Source of the DNA: Dioscorea cayenensis subsp. rotundata | Taxonomy: Eukaryota; Streptophyta; Magnoliopsida; Dioscoreales; Dioscoreaceae | Direction of reading: 5' to 3' | DNA: 64,000 nt | Assembly: GCF_009730915.1 (NCBI RefSeq) | Contig: NC_052489.1 | Location: 27,087,916-27,151,915 of the forward strand | Shown: positions 36,170 to 48,719 of the stretch, piece by piece | How the letters are laid out: each line of letters begins with the position of its first letter | How positions within the stretch are numbered: position 1 is the first letter of the stretch | Translations under genes and position numbers: made by a program | The notes under the pieces: model-generated | Told to the model about the DNA's origin: nothing | The model's input: only the letters and a program-made list of their open reading frames with translations | Database searches by the model: none

Positions 36170-37419
36170 CGCCGTTGTCTAATCCTATACCCGTGTACCA
36201 GCTCTTCTCCACCGCTCTTCTCCTTTCTCTCGATCGTGATCCCTAAAAAAGGTCTCTTTCCTTCTCTTCTCTTCTCTTCTCTCGATTGTGTTTTTCCTCA
36301 CAGTTCTTTGCTTGTTGTTTGTGTTTGGTTTTTTTTGCTGATTTTCTTTCTAATTGGGAACTATGGAAAGCAAGGTTGTTGTCTATCTTGATTCGTTTCC
36401 CCATTGAAAATACCGGATTTGTGGCTTTCCTGTGCTTGATTCTGTGATTTTTATGGGAGATTATTTTAGACTCCATTTTGATGATTGGCGTCGAGGTTTT
36501 GTTGGGATTCGTTCTGTTTTTTCTTTTGATTTATCCCCTTTTTTTGGGCAATCGAAAGATTTTTTTTTCCAGAAAATAGACGTATGAAATTGTTTTAGTA
36601 TCAGTGTTGTTTGGGGTTTGATGATTTTCGCTTGTGTTTTTGTTTCATTGGTGACCGGAGTTGGTGGGTTGCTGAGCATTTGCATTTGTAATGTCTGATT
36701 CGAGTTAAAATCATGCCTTCAAACTTGGTATTATGTTAAGATGGTGATTTGGTGGTTTATTAATCGCTAATGCTTCTCAATGCAGGTTGAAATGTAGTCT
36801 ATCTCTATAGTTATGTGATTATTTCGGTTCTTTGCTTTGTGCGCCAGTGCGCGTGACAGTGTGAAGATCTTTAATGTATTTGCTAAAACTTTATGATATT
36901 CTTGGCCAGATTGTGTGTTCTGTTTCTTGTTTTGTAGACTATTGTATTTTTCATGTACAATATTTTGATAGCTATATTGCTGATGTTCTGAAGGATAGTT
37001 GGTTTAGGATGGATTTATCTTTAATGCAGAACCATTTGAAAATGTCTTGATTTTTTCTTTGCTCTTGGTTCTTACTTGCAGTGTCTGAATCAATGAAGAT
37101 TTGAATTTTGTGGAAATTCATTGGTACCACTGAGGGATTGCTGGTCCGGTTTGGGCTGGCTTCAGCTATCCAACACGGCTTTAAGAAACAAAACCCGTAT
37201 TAGAATCAGTAGGGGAAGAGAATGCTTACAAGGTTTCCCTAAGTTCCTGATTGCTTCCCCTTCTTTCCACGGTGGTCGGGGTGCCCTACCTTCAGCTGGC
37301 GGGCATCCTTCAGATCTAACTTTCCTTGCTGGTGGTGGTTCAGAAGTTTGATCAGGCTCGTACGATCTAGCTTTAGAAAAACTAGCAAACTACGTAAGTT
37401 TTTTGTTGTATATATCAGT
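36170..37419 (+). promoter_or_regulatory. 5' leader of the VTC2-like gene, with leader intron
   Basis: A CT-rich presumed transcription-start region (about 36190-36290) is followed by a probable leader intron ending at the acceptor near 37080 (TTACTTGCAG). The last leader exon (37081-37419) carries a long in-frame open stretch without ATG (see the upstream frame). Intron donor and transcription start are not fixed. Confidence 0.45.
37175..37351 (+). CDS. Candidate non-AUG upstream ORF (GGP/VTC2-type regulatory peptide)
   Basis: In the leader exon one frame is open from 37097 to the TGA at 37349-37351, about 84 codons, with no ATG. It contains GLGWLQLSNTALRNKTRIRI followed by SRGRECLQGFPKFLIASPSF, and ends HPSDLTFLAGGGSEV. 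An ACG at 37175 sits in a strong context (A at -3, G at +4) and would give a 58-residue peptide. Leaders of plant GDP-L-galactose phosphorylase (VTC2/GGP) genes are known to carry a conserved upstream ORF started at a non-AUG codon that lowers translation when ascorbate is high. Position, size and lack of ATG match that, but peptide conservation could not be checked here. The frame stops 68 bases before the main ATG. CUG or UUG starts are alternatives. Confidence 0.6.
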   Translation, partial: TALRNKTRIRISRGRECLQGFPKFLIASPSFHGGRGALPSAGGHPSDLTFLAGGGSEV

Positions 37420-40400
37420 ATGGTGTCAGCCAAGCAGCTTGAAGGTGGTTACTCTTTTGTGAAGGCGAATAGTGGTAATGAGCCGTTGAAATGTCATATT
37501 GTGCCTACAAAAGGTATGTGCTATGATTCTTATTTACGTGTATGTATGTTTTTTTTCCTGGATTATTTCTTTGCGTGTAAACTCTGTCACCAGTGCAACA
37601 ATGTAGAACAAAGCTAAAATCAGGCAACCATGCTTTATGTGCCCCATAGCACCTTTTTTTAAGGATCACATTGGAAAGTTGAAATCACCACTTGTTGGGT
37701 TTGCATTCAGTTGTGAAAATATGGATGCAAATAATGTGGATAATTATGATAAGGTGCAACTATCCATATCTAAAAACTCAAGAAGAGAGAAAAGAGAGTT
37801 TGAGTTCTGCAAAAACTAGATTTCAGCTCAAGGGATAGTGTTGGAGTTGAAGATTAAGACACAAGGAATTGTAATTGATTCACTTCTACAAGGATTAGGA
37901 GTTTTAGGAGGTTTAGGATTCTTATTATCATATGTATGTAGGTGGTGGCTTATGTTTTTATATGAGAAGGATTACTATATAGAAAAAAGTGAGATTATAG
38001 TATGGGTTGGTGTGACTCTTTTGTACTTTAATTATCTCATTGTTTAGTGAGTTTATTTGGTGCCCCTTGGTTTTTCCCTATTTAGGTTTTCTACATAACT
38101 CTTGTCGTCATTGTGGTGTTTGATTGTTTGTTTTTTCTTCTTTGTTGATTGGGTATTTCAATACCATTATGTCAAAATATCCTCACTCCTTCCCAACACT
38201 GCCGACTACATCTCTTGATTTTATTTTCTCATTTGTGGGCTCAATTGTTAATCTTGTTTAATCTTCTCATTTTTATTAAAAATCAATACCAGTAAGTTGT
38301 CATCTCTAATGGTCAGTAAGTTGACCTTTCTGGACCTGTGGTTCTTTAGATTACAAAATATATATACGGCAAGCAGAACTGTTAACTTCATGGCTTAGTC
38401 ACTATCTAACATCTCTGGTGTGGTCATTGATAAAAGTATAATGTTGTTTACAAAGAATTTTGGATTTCTGTCTCATGGATTTCACTCATTTGATCATGTA
38501 AATTTATTCAACTCCATCAGTTCTGAATCTTCATCCTAGTTTGAAGCATTATTATTGCCACTTTTTTTTATCTTAGTACGAAGAATTATGGTTACAGCTT
38601 TGGCAGTTATACCCATGACTACTGGAAAAAAAATTGTCATAACATATTTTGGAAAACTTGAAACTAAGGCAACTTGTCTGGCTTTTTCTGTATGCTAGAT
38701 TATTCCCTTTTTATGGGTATTCGCGTTGGAGGACTTCTATTTACCCAATTGGAAAATAATTTTAACATGTGGCACACATTGTTGACCAAATATGATTTAC
38801 ACATGATAGCCATACAAAATGATTTTATTTATTCTGGATGTTTCATTGATATAATTTGTTCATTCAATTCATCCAACAAGCATAGACTCTATATTTTGTA
38901 ATTCTTTATAGGAACTAAGGTGGTGCTCTATCAATTAACGGCATCTCTTGCTAGAGGACTTGCTGCATGTGATGGTCTTTCAATTAATGAAGAGGCAAAG
39001 CAGAGTTTGCTTGGTGCCCTCCTACTTGCTCAGGTAAATTATCAGCTACAATGATTTGTGCACTTTGCGTTCCTTGAGGACCTGCATTAATAATTTAGAA
39101 CACTCTGACCTTAAAAGTGGGAAGACTGCTCATGGAATGGCCAGTTCGACTATGATGTAACAAGCTGTGAAACAAAGGTGTTCTTTTGGCACACCCTGGG
39201 ATATTTCTTTTTCTGGTTTTGAATGGTTATGGTAAATGTGTCATACCTAGTGCCTGTGCAGGTGATTTGTGGTGGGAAGAAATTTTTTGCTCAGTTGAAT
39301 GAGAAATGGAATTCAAACTCATCAACACCAATTGAGAACCAAGTCATCCAACCTCTGGGACCTTCAACAAGAAAAAATGTAAAAATCCACACAGAGGATA
39401 TACTTCTGTGCATTGCCAGGGGAGAAAATGAGAGCTCGGTGCTTATGTCTTCAGCTATGGTGCCACAAGATGGAACTCTGGTCATTATTAATGTGAGCAA
39501 CATCAATTTTTTCTCTTCACTATTTGAATTAGTTACTCAGAATTCTGATTATTATTTATTGTGCTTCTAATTCTAGCCCAATCCGATAGAGTATGGCCAT
39601 GTGTACTTGGTTCCATATGATTTCTGTCATCAGGTGAAGATGTTGGACAAAAGATCATTGGAATACATCACCCAAATAGCTGTTGAGGTTGCAGACTGCT
39701 CCTTCCGTGTGTTCTATGAACACGTACCTTTAGCAAATCCAGTTGCTGCATGTTTTCAGGTAATGAACTTATTAATCCAATGAAGACTTGCACAAGTTGA
39801 AAATTGCATATATTTGTCTATGCTAGTTCATAATGGAGATTGCTAGTTGATTCTAATACCCATTATTATATGTCGACTCCTCGTTGCCAAAGATGTTTAT
39901 ATACAACTCTTTCTTCATATTGTGTGCTTGAAAATGAAGCAACTTCAAAAATTTAAAAACAAGAACCTCCAAATCATGCCATGCTTTTCTTGACAATGGT
40001 TGTTATGGCTTCTTACTTCAAAAGTATATAATCTAGTTACATGCCATTGTTTCCACATACTCTGCATGGTCTAGTTATGTCTATGCTCATGCTTTGATCT
40101 TAAATCCAGGCTAATTTCTTTGAAAATGCATTGCCCGTGGAACTTCTTGAATTAGCCCCTGTTTACGGTAATGTGCTTGACAAAGGGGTGCACATATGCG
40201 AGGTTACTGGATATCCACTGAAAACCTTAACCTTCACGAGCAATGAAAACCTAAAGCTGCTCATTACAGTCGTAATGGAGATTTGCTCCGTCTTAGAAGA
40301 ACGCAATGCTGTGTTCAGTTTGCTCATTACAGATTGCGGCAGAAAAATTTTCTTGTTTCCTCAGGTTGTCACTTGTCACTTGTTTTCTCAGTCTCTCATG

Positions 40401-40651
40401 TCTTCTCTCTTTTCTTATTCATACATATGACATATATTATTTTATTAATATTGCAGGCCCAATCTTCGTCTACAGTCCACTTATCTGCTTGGGAATGCGC
40501 AGGCTACTTCGTATTCAAGAAGGCATTGGAATTTGACAACACATCCGAGGATGAAATCTCCAAGATCTTGGCTTCTGTTTCACTTGATGATGGAGCTTTC
40601 CTGGCTCTGAAACAGTTATGCGGTAGTATTTCAAATAAACTTGTATCTTGA
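37420..40651 (+). CDS. VTC2-like GDP-hexose phosphorylase relative lacking HIT histidines
   Basis: Seven coding exons, 37420-37513, 38912-39033, 39118-39177, 39262-39492, 39577-39759, 40110-40364 and 40457-40651, join in phase to 379 aa. The small third exon encodes WEDCSWNGQFDYDVTSCETK, the family's WEDR...FRYDVTACETK block. Other family blocks follow: FFAQLNEKW, NPIEYGHVYLVP and LLITDCGRKIFLFPQ, with a C-terminal SAWECAGYFVFKK. VTC2/VTC5 convert GDP-L-galactose to L-galactose-1-phosphate, the controlling step of ascorbate synthesis. In them the histidine-triad segment reads HLHFQ. Here the aligned residues 226-230 are AACFQ, so both histidines are missing at an intact exon end. The protein also lacks VTC2's long N-terminus. 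It is either a regulatory, non-catalytic paralogue or has another activity. Start chosen: MVSAKQLEGGYSF at 37420; an in-frame ATG at 37348 is less likely. Confidence 0.85.
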
Positions 40652-41180
40652 GACAAAAAAACTCATTATTCATCTCTCATCTCAATTCAGTGTCCTGTGG
40701 TCTGTGTTGTGATTGTGTATATCCAGCAGCATTACAACTTTGAAATCTATGCTTCCTCGTTATGTAATGAGATACTTTTTTTAACTGTTCCACCTGAACA
40801 TTATATAAGTGATTATGTTAATTTTTGAAATTAGTGCATAGTAACTAACAAGGATTGATAAATTTATTCTCATCATGACTGGGTTAATATACTATTTATG
40901 TAGAACTAACTTATTTCCTTGAATGTATATAAGCACCCAAATAAATAAATAATAACAACGTTGAAAAAACAATAATAAACAAAGGTTTAAAATCACAAGA
41001 GTTACCTATTATAGAATAAAAATTTAAAAATTAACCGTAATTAAAGAATAATGTCGCGTTCTTAGTAAGCAATGGGCTAAGCCCAAACATAAAAGTTTCT
41101 ATTTGGAGGCCTTTTTCACGCGCTTGTGAGATTCGGGAAGTGAGATAAAGAGCCCAGGAAAAACGAACTCTAGGGTTGGC
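40652..41180. other. Intergenic between the VTC2-like gene and OLA1
   Basis: The 3' UTR is followed by AT-rich sequence. No gene was recognised. Confidence 0.4.
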
Positions 41181-41190
41181 TATATATAAG
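41180..41190 (+). promoter_or_regulatory. TATA box of OLA1
   Basis: CTATATATAAG lies about 125 bp upstream of the OLA1 ATG. It is followed by a leader containing a telo-box-like AAAACCCTAGAG near 41261, common near the 5' ends of plant translation-related genes. Confidence 0.7.
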
Positions 41191-41306
41191 AAATCTCCGA
41201 ATCTTTGCCATTTCCCAGCTCTTCAGCAGAGAGGAGGAGCGGAGCAGCATCGAAGCACCAAAAACCCTAGAGTTCACTCTTCTGTTGATCTTTATTGGTT
41301 GTCAGG

Positions 41307-44300
41307 ATGCCCCCAAAGGCCTCCAAAGCTAAGGAACCTGCGCCGGAGCGGCCTATCCTCGGCCGTTTCTCGTCACATCTCAAGATCGGAATTGTAAGAA
41401 TGAATTTTTGTTTGTTTGTTTATTTCTTGTTTTGTGGTTGAAGCTTATTCTATTGCAGAGAATGGTTTGTGATTTCTTTTGTTTTTATTTGAAAAAGGAA
41501 TGAATCTTGGATTTCTTTTTGTTTCCCTTGCATAAGTATACGTAGTTGTTTTTGTATTTATGGTTTAATCGAAGTGCTTGGAGATCATCAATTTGTCAAA
41601 TTTTATGAGCTATATCTCTTGAGTGTTTTCACCACTGGGAATCTCGGAGCCTTTCAAGATCTATCTCTTGATTATTGGATTACTTTATGGTTAATTTGTG
41701 TTAATCTTGAGTATGCTATCACTGATGTGCTGCAAATATGATTTATTTATTTTTTTCCTTTTCTTGTTCTTATATTTGAGGTTCATGGACCTGCAGGTTG
41801 GGTTGCCTAATGTTGGGAAGTCTACTCTTTTTAACACACTCACTAAGCTTTCTATACCAGCTGAGAACTTCCCTTTCTGTACGATAGAGCCAAATGAAGC
41901 GCGTATTAATGTGCCTGATGAGCGGTTTGATTGGCTCTGCCAATTGTATAAGCCAAAGAGTGAGGTCTGTTTACTGCATATTTACATTATGATCTGAGAA
42001 GTCATAGCCGATTCTGATATGTGTATGATTTGAGCCCATATCCGCTCATGTGAATGTCTTACTTTATTACGCTGCTTTTTCAGACTACATTGCTTCAAAT
42101 ATATTTGTTATGCTTACCTAGCCGTTATTAAATATTAGCCTGAGATTTGGTAAATAATGTATTTAGAAAGTACTCCGGATTTCTCTAGATTAATGTAATT
42201 TAATAATATTTAAATTATGAAAACTTTTGTTCATGATCTGAACTGCTGCAACGGGAAAATTTCATTATCAAACCCTGGTTAATATTTCCCCATGAACAAT
42301 GCTGGAAGAGTACTTTGATGGTCATTTTTTTGTTATATTTATTATTATTAGTATTATTATTACCACTACTGTTCCTCATTAGTCTTGCGTATCTTGAACT
42401 TTCTATTGAAACCTTATTAAATATTTCTTGTGCAGGTGTCAGCTTTCTTGGAAATACATGACATTGCTGGACTCGTGAAAGGAGCCCATCAGGGACAGGG
42501 TTTAGGAAACAATTTCCTTTCTCACATTCGTGCAGTTGATGGAATTTTTCATGTTTTAAGTAAGTTTCTGGCTTTATATCCTTTGGGTGACAAAATCGTA
42601 CTGTATAACATTCAACACAATGAGATTTCTAACTCTGACATAAAGATTCAACAAGCCATCTGTAAGAATCGATAATGTTACAAAAATAAATGAGATTTGT
42701 AATCGATAATTGTCTAGGATTTGTAATCACATGGGATTTATTGTCTTGTATAATGTTACAAAAATAAACTGCCATTTAATCTGTTTTTTGTGTTGTTGTT
42801 GTTGTTGTTGTTAATCATTATTATCTGAATCCTAGTAAATGAGTTTAATTGTGGTTTTATAAGTCATCACTGATTTATCTTTTCATACTTTCATCTGTCA
42901 TTTGCTACTTCAACCAACTATCAATATGGTGTTTCAGGAGCATTTGAAGATCCAGAGATTATTCATGTTGATGACATTGTGGATCCAGTTCGGGATTTAG
43001 AGGTCATTACGGAAGAATTACGACTTAAGGTATTTCATATTCATGTTCTCAACAAATAGCACTGCATACCTTCGTTATGAAAGAAAATTTTCTACATATT
43101 TTCACCAATATCTGCATACTAAGTGTCATTTATTAATTTTGTCATGTTTGTGAGATTCCATAGCTTTTCAGTTTTTCTATGGACAAGTATATATTTGGCT
43201 TTTCTTTCATTTTAGTAGTGGATTGACAAATGGGGGGCAAGCTCTTTTAGAAAAGAATCTAACCTCCTTAACTCCTTCCTGTAAGCTTGCATTTTAAGAA
43301 TACAATCCTCAACAGCGGATGGTTTTTAACTCCTAATTTCCTTTTTCTCCTGACTGATTAGGATATAGAATTCATGGAGAAGAAGTTGGAGGATCTTGAG
43401 AAGAGTATGAAGAGGAGCAATGACAAACAGTTGAAAATTGAGCATGAAGTTTGTGAGAAGGTGAGCTTGTTTGTTATTTTGAAGCTCTCTTCGGAATAGT
43501 GCGCATTCAAACTTGTTAATGATCTCTCATCTTGTTAGTTTTTGTTTTTGCATTTGGGGTGTGATTTTTTTTCTTATTGTATACGTTAAGATGGCATTAG
43601 CTAATCTTATATTCATTTGATCTATATGTTTGAAAAATGTATCATTCTAATTGTAGGAGAATTACTTGCAAACTTGTAAATGTGAAAAGATCAATTTCTA
43701 ATATTGCTTGGTGTAATTTTCTTTTCAATGTCATTTTGTATTATTTTTTCCCTTTGATGCCTCTATCAAAGCTTGAATCCTTGGGTTGAATATTAAAAAT
43801 AAAGCAGTGACGCTAAAAGATCTTGCAATCATATTTCTCCTGCCGTCTTGAGTTTAGTCAATATGGATTTGCTTTCTATAGTCTAAGCTCTCTGTTTAGT
43901 TCTGTATCTAATTTTCTCATATTCTTTTTTTTATCAAAAATTTATTACTTGATACTCTGAAAATAAAGGAAAAAAGGTTCAACATAGTTGCAAATATTTA
44001 CTCTTATGTATAGGAATGGATGCAACTTGTGCTGTTTAGGGATACATATTCTCAAATTATCTTGTTTTATTGATCCTTAGAATTGTCTAAACTTAGTACT
44101 TTGGATTGAACCAAGGATGGCAGGATGTCTCTTCATGTTTTGTTTCTGTGATACAGGTTCACAAAATTTTTGCATGATATATATATACCTCAGAGTATGC
44201 TGTGTGGACAAATCCTATTCTATTTGACTATCTATGTACCATATCATTCTGTATGATGTCCAGTGCTTTGGTCGGTAATTGGTATCACATGTGGTATTTT

Positions 44301-47300
44301 AAGCTTGGATTTAGACTTGGTAACCACTTTCTAGGAAATGATTTTTATGGATATAATTTATTGCAGGTTAAAGCATGGCTTACTGATGGGAAAGATGTTC
44401 GCTTGGGAGATTGGAAAGCTGCTGACATTGAGATCCTGAATACTTTCCAATTGCTTACTGCCAAACCTGTTGTCTATTTGGTAAGTATTAAATTTTATGT
44501 TCGAGATACTTAGCTCTTGTTCTATATTCTATTAGTTTATGACGTGCATTCATTTATTTCTATGGTCTAACTTGGTGGTTACCCATAAGGGACAAGAGTC
44601 TTTGGTGGTGATTCTATTCAATCTTTTTCTTTAATATATATATATATATATATATATATGTTCAGTTGAACCTTCTGATGAGAATGATGCTATTTGCGCA
44701 AAATTGCAGAGCAGGAGGAATTTCTTATTTTTGAAATAATCAGATATGAGGGTTTTAAGTACTGAATCTTCTAAAATGGAAGAGGACATTTCACCTTATA
44801 AGTAACTGGTGAAAGGAGTGTGGTTCATTTTTTATATCACTTATGTTGTATTGGTTTTATTTTATCTGCATCTAGAAGTAAATTTCTTATTGTGCGTGAG
44901 ATGCTATACTGGTTTTGACTTTCTTCTGTTAACTAAAATTTGAAATATGCAGAAGGAACTTTGATATGTCAATATCTTCTATTGATGAGATACCTTTGAT
45001 TACTTCAAAGCCTGCGAGTTTTTACTTCATCATACGTTTTCTCTGTTCATTTTCTATCTGGTTCTAACTATAATCTTGATTTATGATAGGTGAATATGAA
45101 TGAGAAGGATTATCAAAGGAAGAAGAACAAGTTTCTGCCAAAAATTCATGCTTGGTATTTTTTTTTTAATTCATTATACATACTATAGTTGTACCCACCA
45201 ATCTTAAATTTCTTCAATTTTAGTGTGATTCTTTTGGATGCATCAAACATCATCTTGTACAATAACAAAATTAGCATTTCAACTTTTTGTGTGCATAAAA
45301 TCTTGAACCTTTGGGACATCTTTTGTTTGTATACCATGTCAATTCCTAAGGGAGATTCCTCAAACATTCAGGGTGCAGGAGCATGGTGGGGAACCTATTA
45401 TTCCTTTCAGTTGTGTTCTTGAAAGGAATCTTGCTGATTTGCCAGAGGATGAAGCTGCCAAATATTGTGAGGAAAATAAAGTACAAAGGCAAGTGTTATA
45501 ACTCTCATGATTATGTTATTACTGCCAATAACAATGGATGGTTGAAGAATTAAAGATGCTGAATTTTGGATTTATTTTGTAGCAGAAAATAGATGCATAA
45601 CATTGCACATCATCTTCCCAAAGCATATATATATATATATATATATTTAATTTTAGTGCATTGACCTTTTTCTCCTCATGACTACAAATACAATTCATTG
45701 GTTTTCTTGCTATCCAGTGCCCTCTCAAAGATTATAAAGACAGGATTTGCTGCTATCAACCTCATATACTTTTTCACTGCTGGGCCGGATGAGGTACTAT
45801 CTTTTAATATAATATTTAGCCCTTTCCATAATTTGCTAAATTGATGTGCGACATGCAAGTGTGTTTGCTTCTTGGACGCAACAACTTTATTTGAGACAGA
45901 CCATAGATTTTTGTCCCTCATCCATTTTTCAGTTGACATAAGCTTTCTTAGTCTCCTACTTGGCTACTTTTGGTGCAAAATTTAAAATATTTTCAGTTAA
46001 AAGCGTGTAAATTGTATTGTTACTCTTGATAGAAACCTTTTGTAAAAGAAATTTTTTTACTATTTCTTATGAAATATTGTAGGTATGGTAGGAAAAGGAT
46101 TGTAAAAACTTGAGAGCATGGGCAAATATCGGGAAATGCATGAGCTAAATAATGATCATCTTGTTAAAACTCACTGCTAACTTAAATAGGTTACCTGGGT
46201 TACCTTAGACAAGCTCATACCCAGTTCCCTTGACTTTCCAGTTATTTATAATAGTCAGAATTGAAACTTTGTTGAAGGTGTTGGTTTTTGAAACTAGCAC
46301 AACAACCTTTTTAAATAGATGCATGACCAGGCTAGGAAGGCATGTGTACAAGGTTTCACTTGAAAAGATGTGTTCGTTCCGAATTGTTCTGTGGTGTCCA
46401 TTTGGTGCTTGGAAGTTGTTAAAATTCGACTTGCTTGGCACTTTTAGCACTGGCATAAAGGAGGCTGAAAGGCACTTCCGTATTGTGTGGTTGAAGATTA
46501 GCCAATCCCTTAGTTATAGTTCACTTTGTTATAAATTGAGAAGCAGTTAATTTTGTCTTAAGGTTGAAGTATCTCAAGCCTTCCATTGCACATGCAGTAT
46601 TGAGTGAGGTAGGAGACCTTTTTTTAAATTATTATAAATGTGACAAGCCAAGGATTGAATGCCCAACCTCTTATTGGGGAGAGATAAAATATCACCTCTC
46701 CTATTGTTGGAGTGGTTAAGATAGGAGACTCATCAAACTTCTTGAGGGCAAAGTGTGATGGAAATATGGCAGGCTCTTTTTCCTCAGTCTGCTGTTTTAT
46801 ATTTTAATTGAGATTTTTACCAACACTGGCACCTTGCCTGCTTTACAAGGTTATAAGCCAGATATAAGCTTTTTGATGTTACATATTTCATCATTTGTTC
46901 TTTTTTTGGTTGGATGCTTTGCATTCTTTCTGGTTGGCAACCGTTTATTGCTCCAAGTACTTAGTAGACACAAGACTGGTTCATTTGTTTGGCCAAATGG
47001 ATACACCTGACATGCAACTTACTGTTTTTTCAGGTGAAATGCTGGCAAATCAGACGCCAAACAAAAGCTCCTCAAGCTGCTGGGGCTATACACACTGATT
47101 TTGAAAGAGGTTTTATATGTGCAGAGGTAAATTTATGCTCTCTATGATCCCATTAATGCTAAAAAGAACATTATTAAACATTTAAAAGGAAATGGTACAC
47201 TTTTGCCATCAGGCCTTTCTTATATTTAGATTGCAGTGTGTTAATAATGTTACCATAAGTGATTGTAATCACGTAGATCAATTTTGGTTTTGAATCTGAT

Positions 47301-47504
47301 AATCATTAATGAAAAATTATCAGTACTGCTAGTTCTGTTGTTGTTTAATGACTAGGTTAAAAAAGATGTAGAATTTCTTATGTATCTTTTCGATGGAAAT
47401 TTACTGTATGACCATGTTTTGCATGTCACACAAGTAGGTTGAATATGTTTTACCTGCCCTTCCACTATATATAGATCCGGAGGTAAATGCCTTAGTTTTT
47501 GTTG

Positions 47505-47554
<50 letters not shown>

Positions 47555-48091
47555 CTGATGGTTTTGTGGCTTATGTTATAATTTAAAATTTTCCTTTTGC
47601 TTCTTTTTGTAAAAATACTGTCCTGTTTAACTAATATGTTCTTTTTGTTTTTGGTTAGATTGCCATTCACTCAATTGTCAAAAGATAACCCATAATTTGG
47701 ACTGCACCCCTTGCTATATTTTGGAGCACTTAATTGCAAAAGCTTATATATTAATCATTTAGCCTATTTGAAATGCATCAATTATTGGTTCTTACTCATA
47801 AGTTGTTTTTGTATTTAGGTCATGAAGTTTGATGATTTAAAAGAATTGGGCAGTGAAGGAGCTGTCAAGGTATAATTGCTGATATCCATATATCCCAATG
47901 TATTTCAATTTTGGGTGTTGGTTTTGCCAGTGAGTCAATTTCTGTTATGGAAGAGGTGTTTTACACTTAAGATCATTTTCCTTGTTTTATAGGCCGCAGG
48001 GAAGTACAAACAAGAGGGGAAGACATATGTTGTTCAAGATGGGGATATAATTTTCTTCAAATTTAATGTCTCCGGGGGTGGCAAAAAGTGA
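41307..48091 (+). CDS. OLA1: Obg-like ATPase 1 (YchF/OLA1)
   Basis: Twelve coding exons: 41307-41393, 41797-41964, 42436-42559, 42938-43029, 43362-43460, 44367-44480, 45090-45154, 45372-45488, 45718-45793, 47034-47126, 47819-47869, 47993-48091. They give 394 aa, the usual plant YchF length. The P-loop GLPNVGKST is at residues 31-39, switch/G3 DIAGL at 94-98 and NMNE at 230-233, which in YchF replaces NKxD and favours ATP over GTP. A coiled-coil insert is at ~150-190 ([20 protein letters not shown]), and a C-terminal TGS-type domain runs ~300-390. It is a cytosolic, ribosome-associated ATPase linked to stress responses. The intron after exon 8 starts with GC (45489-45490) rather than GT, as phase and conserved sequence require. 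A further intron lies in the 3' UTR. Confidence 0.96.
44636..44659. repeat. (TA)n microsatellite in OLA1 intron 6
   Basis: About 12 TA dinucleotides in the intron. A second TA tract lies at about 45627-45647 in intron 8. Confidence 0.9.
47503..47554. repeat. (ATA)n microsatellite in OLA1 intron 10
   Basis: About 17 consecutive AAT/ATA triplets within the intron between exons 10 and 11. Confidence 0.95.
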
Positions 48092-48103
48092 ATGCTATCA
48101 GAG

Positions 48104-48528
48104 GTGAGTTTCTGCTAGAAATGCTGTACCGTGGATGATTTGTCAAGCATTTAACCCAAACCTCACCCCAACCCTTCTCTTATTTTTTGGTTTCTTTTCT
48201 GCTTGGCAGTTTTTCTGATGTAAATCAACTTTAATTAAATAAAGATGCATTAGGGTAAATATGCAAGTAATTGTCTGTTGAACTTTTATCTGCTCTTGAG
48301 CTACCATATTTCCATCAGAAGACCAAGGCAGTTATATGGACTGTGTTTTATTCTAATTTCAATCAACTTGTGCCTCAATGAATTGTCTGGCCTTTCTTAG
48401 TGCTTTCTCTTTGCTGGATTTGATGTCAGAGCTTTTTAATGCACACACACACACACACACACCCAGAGCTAACTTGTTAATAGATTCTCATCTTTAGAAA
48501 TTAAACAGATTATTCTTTTTTCCCACAG
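48104..48528 (+). other. Probable intron in the OLA1 3' UTR
   Basis: A strong donor (GAG|GTGAGT) occurs 12 bases after the stop codon, and a good acceptor (TTTTTCCCACAG) ends at 48528. An (AC)n tract lies inside at about 48442-48463. With the exon junction only ~12 nt past the stop, nonsense-mediated decay is not expected. Confidence 0.6.
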
Positions 48529-48719
48529 GATTCCAAGTCAGCTTCCCTGAACCATCTGGGATATTTTCATAGTTTCCTCAGAGGGTTCATGGATTCTTAT
48601 TATGATACAATCAACCATGGATTGTTGAGTACTGTAGATGCATTGTCACTGGAGGCACCTTCCTTTGAGACTGATAAAAGCAGGCGCCCTTGATCTCCTG
48701 AAGGTCATTTTAGGGCTGC

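Noticed and set aside
37388-37419. GTAAGT...CAG pair just before the VTC2-like ATG
   Set aside because: The enclosed span is about 30 nt, too short for a plant intron. Treated as continuous leader.
37637-38047. Two short frames (60 and 69 codons) in the first intron of the VTC2-like gene
   Set aside because: No homology recognised. The intron boundaries (37514 to 38911) are well supported by phase.
42672-42776. Repeated TAATGTTACAAAAATAAA in an OLA1 intron
   Set aside because: Only two copies of a short AT-rich motif, with no inverted ends or duplication of target site.
46230-46550. 106-codon frame in an OLA1 intron
   Set aside because: It lies wholly within an intron whose flanking exons join correctly, and it resembles no family.
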